A stretch of DNA of 64,000 nucleotides from positions 26,815,681 through 26,879,680 of the forward strand of contig NC_135552.1 of the NCBI RefSeq assembly GCF_964340395.1, given 5' to 3'. The notes beneath the pieces are model-generated. The model saw nothing but the letters and a program-made list of their open reading frames with translations, was not told the origin of the DNA and made no database searches. This document shows, one piece after another, positions 11,750-64,000 of this stretch (positions are counted from its first letter, which is position 1; every line of letters starts with the position of its first letter). The stretch comes from Glandiceps talaboti. Taxonomy: Eukaryota; Hemichordata; Enteropneusta; Spengelidae. A program made the translations under genes and the position numbers.

Positions 11750-12873
11750 ACAATTGTACATCAACTATATACAATACACTGAACTGGACCAACTGTACAT
11801 CAACTATACAATACACTGAACTGGACCAACTGTACATCAACTATACAATACACTGAACTGGACCAACTGTACATCAACTATATACAATTCACTGAACTGG
11901 ACCAATTGTACATCAACTATACAATACACTGAACTGGACCAACTGTACATCAACTATACAATACACTGAACTGGACCAACTGTACATCAACTATACAATA
12001 CACTGAACTGGACCAACTGTACATCAACTATACAATTCACTGAACTGGACCAATTGTACATCAACTATACAATACACTGAACTGGACCAACTGTACATCA
12101 ACTATATACAATGCACAGAACTGGACCAACTGTACATCAACTATATACAATACACTGAACTGGACCAACTGTACATCAACTATATACAATGCACTGAACT
12201 GGACCAATTGTACATCAACTATACAATTCACTGAACTGGACCAACTGTACATCAACTATATACAATTCACTGAACTGGACCAATTGTACATCAACTATAC
12301 AATACACTGAACTGGACCAACTGTACATCAACTATACAATACACTGAACTGGACCAACTGTACATCAACTATACAATACACTGAACTGGACCAACTGTAC
12401 ATCAACTATACAATTCACTGAACTGGACCAATTGTACATCAACTATACAATACACTGAACTGGACCAACTGTACATCAACTATATACAATGCACAGAACT
12501 GGACCAACTGTACATCAACTATATACAATACACTGAACTGGACCAACTGTACATCAACTATATACAATGCACTGAACTGGACCAATTGTACATCAACTAT
12601 ACAATTCACTGAACTGGACCAACTGTACATCAACTATATACACTATACTGAACTGGACCAATTGTACATCAACTATACAATTCACTGAACTGGACCAATT
12701 GTACATCAACTATACAATACACTGAACTGGACCAACTGTACATCAACTATATACAATTCACTGAACTGGACCAACTGTACATCAACTATACAATACACTG
12801 AACTGGACCAACTGTACATCAACTATATACAATATGCACTGAACTGGACCAACTGTACATCAACTATACAATA
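11750..12873 (+). repeat. 37/39-bp minisatellite, about 30 copies, with 378-bp higher-order period
   Basis: Each unit contains CTGGACCAACTGTACATCAA and CTATACAATACACTGAA. Variants are TATATAC for TATAC, AATTG for AACTG and TTCAC for TACAC. The order of variants repeats: 12061-12255 is identical to 12439-12633, a shift of 378 bp. So a block of about ten units was duplicated as a whole. Open frames in the array have no coding meaning. Confidence 0.97.
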
Positions 12874-14344
12874 TCTTGTTTTTGGAATGGGAATTGGTAA
12901 CTCTAACCACTCGATGGATCACACTGCAGAACTCTATTCAATATAATTTCACACTTTCACCGATACACTTTAACAAAAAAAACCAGACAAACACAACCAA
13001 TAAATGAATTTATACTTCAATTATTTATTTCGGCAAAGTCTTCTTTATGAAAAAAAAAATACACATCTAAAACAAAACAAAAAAGTAAATTGTTAAAGAC
13101 AAACAGAGTTTGACCTTTTGTCATTGTAAGGTCATCTTAGACACCAAAGTTTAATCTGACAATATTAAAGACATCAAAAGTTTTATCTGGAATGACAAGA
13201 CTAAATCTGACATGAAACAAAAAAAAACCCATGATGCATTGCAGTTTAGGGTGTACTGAAGTTATCAAAAACATTCATTCATCTTTTACTTGTGATGCTT
13301 ACATGTCTCAAATCTACAATAAAAACACATACATACATAAATAACAAACTCTGGTTGGTGAAATCATACAAAGACGTCAGATGTCAGATACTTCAACACA
13401 GAATTTAGACTCAGCTTTTTTGAAAAATGTACAAAGTCATATCAATAGCTGAACATTTGCATTCAATTGTTTTATTTCCCTACTTACAAATATTTTTCCA
13501 TTTTTATGTTCACCTTCAAGTTAAAAATACAATTATTGTCTATGAATGAAAATATCTAAAAAATATACATTTTGCTTGTCTTGTTTTGCTTGTAAACCCT
13601 TGCAAGGTTTTCAATGTTAACTTCAAAAGTTGTGAGAAAGACCCAATCAGTTTTTTAAAACTTGGTATTATGGTAAAGACTTTATATCACGAGAGGAGGA
13701 GGTAGGGGGAGGGGGGAGTCAATCTCAATTCTCAAAATGTGCTAGTGATACAGTTTTGCAAATTTCCTGATTGATTTACTCAGAGAGGTAACTGGCATTT
13801 TTCTCTCCAAAAGTGATAATAAATAATTCAAATGAAATCAAAAACAACTATTCATGTAGAATTGATGGATTGAAGTAATTTCAGTGAAAAATGAAAAATT
13901 GTATCAACTCAAGAATTATTCATTTATTGTTCACTCCCTGATGGAAATCTGTTTTCTAATCTTCATTTATAATTTATTTCATTTAATATATCATTGACAG
14001 GCTTTCCTTCACTACACTGCCATAACATCAATGTTAGTAACATTTCTTATCAACCAAAAGGCGTCAATCCTCTCATGTATACACAGTATCTCTTCCTATG
14101 TAATTCAATGGAGAGTGCACATATCAAACCTTTGCAATATTTTACCATATCATGCCCTGAAATTTTGTCCAAATATGGTAAGTGGCACACTCATTCACAT
14201 CTGCTAGCTCAGTGATTTAATTTTGAATTTTTCCACAATATCTTTGTTTTTGAGCAGAAATAATGTTTCACTCTCATTCCATGTGTATATGTGATATTTT
14301 TCTATGCCACTATATATGGTAGGTGAAAAGACCTTCACAGACCT

Positions 14345-14440
14345 GGATATTGGTTTTGCAGACCTCTGTAATACAGTTTATGGGCCCTCCCAAAGTCAGG
14401 CCCTTTTGCCATACAGCTTTGGTCTGCAAAACCCATATCT
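14345..14440. mobile_element. Short hairpin element
   Basis: GGATATTGGTTTTGCAGACC (14345-14364) is nearly the reverse complement of GGTCTGCAAAACCCATATC (14421-14439). Smaller complementary words (GGGCC, CAAAG/CTTTG) lie between. It looks like a MITE of about 95 bp, but only one copy was noticed. Confidence 0.5.
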
Positions 14441-14904
14441 ATACAGATTATTACCTGATAACATTGTTCAAAGGAATTTGTAGACTTCCTCATCTACATA
14501 TGATGAATATATTATACAAGGTTTGTTTTCAATGTTTGTTCTGAGTTGTATATGGATGTTATTGTTTTCATGTCTATCATAGTTATTTCAATATCAGTGT
14601 GACTAGACTTAATTATTTGTATTCTTGCAATGTATCCCTATACAGAACACTCTCCATTATTTGTTGGTCTTCAGAGAGTTATGAGAAAGAACGAAAGCAC
14701 AAGGTTAAACTTAAATATTACCCATTTGTGAGATTTCATTTGGGTTTTCAAAATATTTACACATTTCACATTTAGTTTATGACTGTCTATAGCTGTTGTA
14801 TTCAGTCAGTTTTATATCATAAAATCACTGGGTGTCTCACACTGAAGTCCCCCTCACCAACGATTCCATCACCTGAGTCTAGTTGACTATCCAAGACCAG
14901 TTTA

Positions 14905-15175
14905 CTAACTGTAACATCCCAAAGGCTCCCTAACTTTGGATTTCACCTCTTGGTGTAATACTGACTGTTCAAAACCACATTGCTAGGGGGTACATACCAA
15001 AGACTCCCTAACTTTGGATTTAACCTCCTGGTGTAATGCTAACTATTCAAGACCACATTGCTAGGGGGTACATACCAAAGACTCCCTAACTTTGGATTTA
15101 ACCTCCTGGTGTAATGCTAACTATTCAAGACCACATTGCTAGGGGGTACACATACCAAACACCCCTAACTATGGA
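14905..15175 (+). repeat. 78-bp tandem repeat, about 3.3 copies
   Basis: Units share GACTCCCTAACTTTGGATTT, CCTCCTGGTGTAATGCTAAC and CATTGCTAGGGGGTACATAC. Matching points are at 14983, 15061 and 15139. The array ends about 310 bp beyond the TRRAP stop codon and may lie in its 3' UTR. Confidence 0.9.
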
Positions 15176-15314
15176 CTTTTTTGTCCTCATGTAAAGTTGA
15201 CTTCCAGACAACATTTCTTGGCAATAGATTGCCAAATTCCTCAAACTATGGATTGCAACACCACATTCTTCAACATTGTTTGAGGGTAGACATCCAAGGC
15301 TCAATGGATATGCG

Positions 15315-15320
15315 TTTAAT
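15315..15320 (-). terminator. Candidate TRRAP poly(A) signal
   Basis: The minus strand reads ATTAAA 165 nt after the stop codon, followed by GT-rich sequence (GAAGAATGTGGTGTTGC). This is the closest poly(A)-type hexamer, but use of more distal AATAAA sites is possible. Confidence 0.35.
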
Positions 15321-15484
15321 GTCCCTCTTTTCAAACAGTGTGACAAAGATCATTAGGAATACACCTCAAAAACTCGCTAGCCATAGATGTATGTGTCAGT
15401 TTCAAGTAGATGATATTATAAGACTCTTCATGTCATCTTCATTGTTACAGCCATGGGTCCACACACCTGGATTCTCTTCAATGA

Positions 15485-58382
<42,898 letters not shown>

Positions 58383-58816
58383 CTGAAATATCACAAAGTA
58401 AAGAAGCAAAGTTGATTCTAAGGTCAAGGTCAAGAGTGTATGTACACTAAAATGTATGTACCAAGTCACATTTTTTGTAGGTGCCTCTGGTGTCTGTACA
58501 ATTCATCAAGTAGGCACTGCCTTTGGGACAATGGGAATTCCTTTTACAGTACAGTACAGTAGAGAAGGTGTGACTTTTAGACTACTTCTACTTCATAAAA
58601 GTTATCACTGTCAGCAAATATTAGTGTACACTCTATAGTATTTAAAAATGCTCCTACTCTATTCCATCCTAGTATTAAACCTCTGATTAATTTTTAAAAA
58701 AATATATTTTTAGGACTAGAGATTACAATTTTCACTAAAATCAATTCAACTCTTGTTTTAGATAATTGGTACTTGGAGGAGGATTTTTCACTTGTTGTTT
58801 ATGAACTATTTTTGAT

Positions 58817-58825
58817 GTGTGTGTG

Positions 58826-58873
<48 letters not shown>

Positions 58874-58877
58874 CGTG

Positions 58878-58919
<42 letters not shown>
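58817..58919 (+). repeat. (GT)n microsatellite
   Basis: GT with scattered GC and GTAT interruptions. Confidence 0.97.
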
Positions 58920-58921
<2 letters not shown>

Positions 58922-59793
58922 GAGTGAGTCTTTAGTTCTGTTTACTCAAAGGCAAAGTTTACAAATGTAATCACAGCAAATCTCAGTGATAAGACACTGC
59001 CATTTACAATATTATACATTGAAGATAAACAAATCAGATGCATTTGTTATCTTTTTAATGACTTTTAATGATGTACTGAAAAGTTTGAATTTTTTGTGGA
59101 GGAGGAAGAAGAAAGGAATCTCATTCTTTACAAATTACATGATATGAACAAATACAGGAAGAAAACAGTTTCAGAAAATGTAAACTATCAGTGACTGAAT
59201 ATATCATTTTGGCTATAAGCCACTTTTCATTTGGTATGGATCCAAACTAATGGAGAACTCTGTTCATGGTACGATGGGTATGACTTATCACCTATGGTAT
59301 TGAGAGACAACACCCAGGCAGATCAGTCAAGCATGTTAGGAAGGTTTGTGAGCTAAAAAGCCACAAATATTCAGCTTCACCCACACCTTACATAGTACAA
59401 TCAATATTGTAATATATCTGTCAACTCTTTCCTATATTTGCACAAAATTCAATATTTACTGAAAACCATTTACAATATTTTCCAACCCTTGTTACTATCT
59501 CATGAGAATATAGAGTTGTCATTAGTCCTTCACCCCATCCCCCCCCCCCCACCTCCACCAACCCCTAACCCCATTTGTCCCCTTGCTTATCTGGAAATAT
59601 TCCCTTGTAATGTAATCATCATATGGACTGACAGCTGACAACTAGTGATTTCAGATGCATGCCATCCCTTTCCTCAAAGAACAAATCTAAACAACAACAA
59701 AAATTGTCATGTTGGAACCTAAGCTGTCCCCAAATACATTTAGATATCAATATTCCAGTACTAATACTACACTGTTCACTATTTATATATCAT

Positions 59794-59870
59794 TAGCCCA
59801 GAGACTTGGCTATCTGACACACCATACAATTGACACTGTCCAGTCTAATAGCTAAGTCTCCAGGCTATAT
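59794..59870. mobile_element. Short palindromic element (copy 2)
   Basis: AGCCCAGAGACTTGGCTATC pairs imperfectly with AATAGCTAAGTCTCCAGGCT across a loop of about 35 nt. Confidence 0.5.
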
Positions 59871-60222
59871 TATGCTGAATACACATTAGTTTCTACAAAT
59901 GTTTATAGTTACAGACAGACAGACACAACAAAATCCTAAGTCCAGATTGTAATAGTCAAACACTACTGTTACACTATTTTATTTATCTTATTACACAAGC
60001 TGTATTGATTACAGTAAATATGAATTGTGATTACAGCCTTATGTAAATTTGGGTGGTAAATTTATTGATAATATCAGAGGCTATCTACTATACTGCTTAA
60101 ATTTTGTATATTTTCATTCATTCATAGCATAAGTGCAAGACTATTTTGAAACCACATGTCAATCTTCAAATGTAAATAGTTGACCCTTGTAAATAGTTTG
60201 GTTGTCATGGGGGAACACCTAC

Positions 60223-60327
60223 TTCTGTGACCTTATCAATGCCTCCCCTCATGGCATGTAATGGCAGAGCTTCAAGTTTCAACAGTCCAGTGTAGTCAGC
60301 ACATAAATTATACATTAACAGAGCAAC
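60223..60327 (-). other. Orphan exon-like segment (35 codons)
   Basis: On the minus strand, acceptor AAATTGACAG is followed by 105 nt reading VALLMYNLCADYTG, LKLEALPLHAM and RGGIDKVTE, then a GTAGGT donor. The helical, protein-like composition suggests an exon. It matches no TRRAP segment I know, and its only open frame (phase 0) cannot join w1, which needs one upstream base. It may belong to another gene or be chance. Confidence 0.25.
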
Positions 60328-60387
60328 CTGTCAATTTAACAAAAGGCTGTTGGCTGGATAACACCATTTGTGACACAGACACCGGTA

Positions 60388-62664
60388 ATGGCTGCCAAAC
60401 ACCCATCCCGAGTTGAAATCCACCACGATTTTCTCATCTGTACGGTATGTTTTGAACAATTTAAAAAACCTAAAATTCTACCATGCCACCATTCATTTTG
60501 CAAGGAATGTCTACTCAACTTAGTAGACAGAAAGAAGAGAATCGAGTGCCCTATTTGTCGAGAAGTTAGCACACTGCCAGGTGGAGGGGTATCGATGTTG
60601 ACAGCCAGTTTTTACATAAACAGTATTTTAGAATCCGTGGAGAAACAGAAGTTGGGAGAAACCAGTGCTGATTGTAACAGCTGCAAACAGGGAGCTCAGA
60701 CACACAGGTGTGTAGACTGTGGACTTAGTATCTGTGACATTTGTACAGTTGCACATAGAAATATCCCGACAACTAAAGACCATTGTATACTGACCTTGAA
60801 AGAGTATGAGACTGCAAAGTGTGCAGACCCGTCACTTTATTGTACAACACATGGGGGAAATGAATTAAAATTCTATTGTGAAACATGTCAGGTACCTTGT
60901 TGTTTCGTATGTACAGAGGATGGACACAAAGCTCCTGATCATAAACACAAAGACATGAATGCTGCAGCCAAAGAATGTGCACACAAACTACAAATGCAGG
61001 TTAGTGTGCTGAGAAAAAAATCTAAAGAGATTGACGACTGCAAACGGAAAATGAAAGAAAATATACAGTTGTGCAGTGATCTATACAATGAACAAGAAGA
61101 AAGTATTAAGAAACATGTAAGGGCTATGATTGCTACATTGACTATTAACCTCAAATCAGAAGAATCCAAACTAATAAATACCTTGAAAATCAAGTACGAC
61201 CATGCTAAGGAGAACCACCAAAGGGAGAATGACAAACTGCAGTCAAAGGGGGAACTTGTCAACAATACTTTACTGACAGTGGAGAATTTATTGAGGCAAG
61301 AAAACAGTCCCCAAATTTTAACCACCTACACTGAGACTTCAAAATGTATACGACAACTTGTAGCTATGGATGTTGTGCCAAAAAGGAAAAGAGATGGCTT
61401 CCCAAAGTTTACACCACATACAAAGACTCTTGAAGGAAGTATTGGTGAAATCGCAACACCTGAACTAAAGCATAAAACTGAAACCAACAAAAGGAAAAAC
61501 AGTAAGACGAGAAAGGGTCGCGATTGGACGACTAGACTTGACGCTTTGTCAACCATTTGTATTAAAGCGACAAAGTCACCTTATGTGGTGAGATTAAGAG
61601 ATCAGCTAGATGTTATTATTGAGGCCACAAAGGCAAAGGTCATCAGCTGTAAAGATCTCCAAGCTGAACTCTTGGAACCGAATGGTCATACACGGACACA
61701 GCCAGTCATTCAGGTAGACAATACTAGCAGTAAGGAGACATACAAAGTTACTATCAAAGGATGTATCGCAGGTAGACAATTATTATCTGTAAAGATTGGT
61801 GACCATCACATTAAAGGTTCACCAACCTGCATCGATGTACGTCCACCATGGAAACAAGAAATGGTATTCGGCAAACAAGGAGACAAGCCTGGTCAATTCA
61901 GCACACCTTGTGGGGTAACAGTCAACAAAGATGACAACATTGTTGTAGCTGACCGCGAAAATAATCGCTTACAACTCCTGAAAATGGACACTGGACATTG
62001 TGTCAAGATTATCCAATGTTCAGGACTTAGTAAACCGTTCAAGCCATTTGACATTGCCATATCAAATGATATGTACTATGTAGCTGACATTAAAAACAAT
62101 CGCGTTATTGTCTGTGATGACGACAACAAAGTCATCCAGTGTTTTGGACAAGATTACTTGAAGTACCCATGGGGGATAGCAATCAACTCAGCAAACAGCA
62201 TTGTGTATGTTGTCAACAGTGGACAACACTCTATTGCCATGTTTACAGCACATGATGGGGAATACGTCAAGTCATTCGGCAGCAAAGGTAGTGGGCCGGG
62301 CCAGATGAATTATCCAACATACATTGCTATCAACAGCCAGGGTCATGTTATGGTATCAGACTGGGGTAACTACCGTATTCAAGTGTTCAATGCCGACGGA
62401 CAGTTCCTATTTACATTTTGCAGTAGAGACAGTCAGAGGGGCCAGTCAGACAAACCAGCAGGTCTTGCAGTTGATACCAATGACAACATCTATGTCAGCT
62501 TTGACTCTGGAAATCAGGGATTGTTGAAATACGACAGTAAAGGAATGTTCATTTGTCATGTGGGTGATGCAAACTGTGGAGTTGCTGTTACTAATGATGT
62601 ACCATGCAAAGTTGTCGCTGTCAAGAGTGACCAGAATGAAGCGCAGGTCAAAGTGTTCACATAG
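60388..62664 (+). CDS. Intronless TRIM-NHL protein (TRIM2/3/71-like)
   Basis: Probable E3 ubiquitin ligase of 758 residues with the full class VII TRIM layout. RING, about 18-60: CTVC, LPCHHSFCKEC, CPIC. B-box 1, about 93-140: CNSC, CVDC, CDIC. B-box 2, about 150-195: CTTH, CETC, CFVC, DHKH. Then comes a coiled coil to about 320, a filamin-like domain about 430-500 (KETYKVTIKGC, IKGSP), and about six NHL repeats from 508 to the end (VVADRENNRLQLLK, VSDWGNYRIQVFNADG). NHL domains bind RNA or proteins. The first ATG is 60388; the open frame extends six codons further from a GTG, which is not a likely start. An in-frame stop lies upstream at 60337. The single exon suggests a retrocopy origin. 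Which TRIM2/3/71 member it descends from is unclear. It lies antisense in a probable TRRAP intron. Confidence 0.93.
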   Translation: MAAKHPSRVEIHHDFLICTVCFEQFKKPKILPCHHSFCKECLLNLVDRKKRIECPICREVSTLPGGGVSMLTASFYINSILESVEKQKLGETSADCNSCKQGAQTHRCVDCGLSICDICTVAHRNIPTTKDHCILTLKEYETAKCADPSLYCTTHGGNELKFYCETCQVPCCFVCTEDGHKAPDHKHKDMNAAAKECAHKLQMQVSVLRKKSKEIDDCKRKMKENIQLCSDLYNEQEESIKKHVRAMIATLTINLKSEESKLINTLKIKYDHAKENHQRENDKLQSKGELVNNTLLTVENLLRQENSPQILTTYTETSKCIRQLVAMDVVPKRKRDGFPKFTPHTKTLEGSIGEIATPELKHKTETNKRKNSKTRKGRDWTTRLDALSTICIKATKSPYVVRLRDQLDVIIEATKAKVISCKDLQAELLEPNGHTRTQPVIQVDNTSSKETYKVTIKGCIAGRQLLSVKIGDHHIKGSPTCIDVRPPWKQEMVFGKQGDKPGQFSTPCGVTVNKDDNIVVADRENNRLQLLKMDTGHCVKIIQCSGLSKPFKPFDIAISNDMYYVADIKNNRVIVCDDDNKVIQCFGQDYLKYPWGIAINSANSIVYVVNSGQHSIAMFTAHDGEYVKSFGSKGSGPGQMNYPTYIAINSQGHVMVSDWGNYRIQVFNADGQFLFTFCSRDSQRGQSDKPAGLAVDTNDNIYVSFDSGNQGLLKYDSKGMFICHVGDANCGVAVTNDVPCKVVAVKSDQNEAQVKVFT

Positions 62665-64000
62665 AGAACCCAAGTGTTCACATAGCAAACCAAGCACAGG
62701 TCAACCCATCATAGGGCAAAGAGTTCTATAGAGAACCATTATCAGGTCAACGTGTTCTCATAGAGAACCCAACAAAGGTCAAAGTGTTCTCACAGAGAAC
62801 CAATATCAGGTCAAAGTGTTCTCATGGAGAATCCAACAAAGGTCAAAGTGTTTTCATAGAACCCAACACAGGTCAAAGTGTTTTCATAGAGAATCTTACA
62901 CAGGTCAAAGTGTTTTCATAGAATCCAACAAAGGTCAAAGTGTTTTCATAGAACCGAACACAGGTCAAAGTGTTCTCACAGAGAATCTTACACAGGTCAA
63001 AGTGTTCTCATATAGAGAACCCAACAAAGGTCAAAGTGTTCTCATATAGAGAACCCAACAAAGGTCAAAGTGTTCTCATAGAGAACCCAACAAAGGTCAA
63101 AGTGTTCTCATAGAGAACCAATATCAGGTCAAAGTGTTCTCATGGAGAACCCAACAACGGTCAAAGTGTTCTCATAGAGAACCCAACAAAGGTCAAAGTG
63201 TTTTCATAGAGAACCCAACAAAGGTCAAAGTGTTCTCATATAGAGAACCCAACAAAGGTCAAAGTGTTTTCATAGAGAACCCAACAAAGGTCAAAGTGTT
63301 CTCATATAGAGAACCCAACAAAGGTCAAAGTGTTTTCATAGAGAACCCAACAAAGGTCAAAGTGTTCTCATAGAGAACCAATATCAGGTCAAAGTGTTCT
63401 CATGGAGAACCCAACAACGGTCAAAGTGTTCTCATAGAGAACCCAACAAAGGTCAAAGTGTTCTCATAGAGAACCCAACAAAGGTCAAAGTGTTTTCATA
63501 GAGATCCAATATCAGGTCAAAGTGTTCTCATGGAGAACCCAACAAAGGTCAAAGAGTTCTCATATAGAGAACCCAACAAAGGTCAAAGTGTTCTCATAGA
63601 GAACCCAACAAAGGTCAAAGTGTTCTCATAGAGAACCCAACAAAGGTCAAAGTGTTCTCATAGAGAACCAATATCAGGTCAAAGTGTTCTCATGGAGAAC
63701 CCAACAACGGTCAAAGTGTTCTCATAGAGAACCCAACAAAGGTCAAAGTGTTCTCATAGAGAACCCAACAAAGGTCAAAGTGTTCTCATAGAGAACCAAT
63801 ATCAGGTCAAAGTGTTCTCATGGAGAACCCAACAACGGTCAAAGTGTTCTCATAGAGAACCCAACAAAGGTCAAAGTGTTTTCATAGAGAACCCAACAAA
63901 GGTCAAAGTGTTCTCATATAGAGAACCCAACAAAGGTCAAAGTGTTTTCATAGAGAACCCAACAAAGGTCAAAGTGTTCTCATAGAGAACCAATATCAGG
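62642..64000 (+). repeat. About 32-bp minisatellite starting at the TRIM stop codon, over 40 copies
   Basis: Units read AGGTCAAAGTGTTCTCATAG then AGAACCCAACAA. Variants have TTTTC for TTCTC, TATAG for TAG, and CAATATC for CCAACAA. The gene's own end, CAGGTCAAAGTGTTCACATAG followed by AGAACCCA, is the first unit: the final codons QVKVF and the stop are inside the repeat. The array runs off the window, so its length is a minimum. Open frames of 77-79 codons within it are artefacts. Confidence 0.96.

Larger units (their letters stand above)
12874..15484. other. TRRAP 3' flank / possible 3' UTR
   Basis: No exon is recognised. On the minus strand the nearest poly(A)-type hexamer is ATTAAA at 15315-15320; AATAAA occurs further on (13974-13979 and 13024-13029). 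The interval also holds a hairpin element (14345-14440) and a 78-bp tandem repeat. Confidence 0.5.
58383..60387. other. TRRAP intron / upstream flank of the TRIM gene
   Basis: Contains a DR0 AGGTCAAGGTCA near 58414, the GT run, a short palindromic element and the orphan exon-like segment at 60223-60327. No further TRRAP exon is recognisable. No TATA box or convincing promoter for the TRIM gene was identified. Confidence 0.5.

Noticed and set aside
11655-12633. Open frames encoding MMYSWSSSVNCIVDVQLVQF repeats
   Set aside because: They lie wholly in the 37/39-bp minisatellite; the two identical 64-codon frames reflect the 378-bp duplication.
60370-60387. TRIM start at 60370
   Set aside because: Position 60370 is a GTG. 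The first ATG in frame is 60388, and nuclear genes of animals rarely start at GTG.

Overview
This is a metazoan genomic window from an intron-rich invertebrate genome. The main gene is the minus-strand orthologue of vertebrate TRRAP. Its protein is close to the human one along its whole visible length, which points to a deuterostome. Amphioxus (Branchiostoma) is my best guess: an intronless TRIM-NHL gene is present (a family I recall as expanded there), and several minisatellites span exon-intron junctions, like the 'mirage' minisatellites I recall from the amphioxus Adh locus. The species is inference only.

Layout: (1) 1-5963 is AT-rich with no recognisable exon; it holds a long foldback palindrome at the left edge. 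(2) 5964-7406 (+) carries the last two exons of a gene with a C-terminal RING finger. (3) 7407-15484 is the tail-to-tail interval between that gene and TRRAP. It holds a 24-bp array of AP-1-like sites, a 52-bp tRNA-like array, a 1.1-kb 37/39-bp minisatellite with a 378-bp higher-order period, and a 78-bp array. (4) 15485-58382 (-) is TRRAP: 58 consecutive coding exons, all GT-AG, all joining in frame, about 2,890 residues from the HEAT region to the FATC stop codon. Roughly the first 1,000 residues lie beyond the right edge. (5) 60388-62664 (+) is an intact single-exon TRIM-NHL gene, probably nested in a TRRAP intron on the opposite strand. (6) 62642-64000 is a ~32-bp minisatellite that begins over the TRIM stop codon and runs off the window.

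The most striking pattern is the link between tandem repeats and gene boundaries. In TRRAP, four minisatellites (at the exons ending at 29508, 31593, 34650 and 38591) repeat the exon's 3' end together with its 5' splice site, giving about 3, 20, 8 and 12 extra donor-like copies. Several microsatellites also start within a few bases of a donor. Only one array abuts an acceptor. The TRIM gene shows the same behaviour at its stop codon.

Functionally, TRRAP is the scaffold pseudokinase of the SAGA and NuA4/TIP60 acetyltransferase complexes. The TRIM-NHL and RING proteins are likely E3 ubiquitin ligases. Nothing suggests the three genes work together. I found no rRNA, no intact tRNA gene, no CRISPR array and no reverse-transcriptase reading frame.
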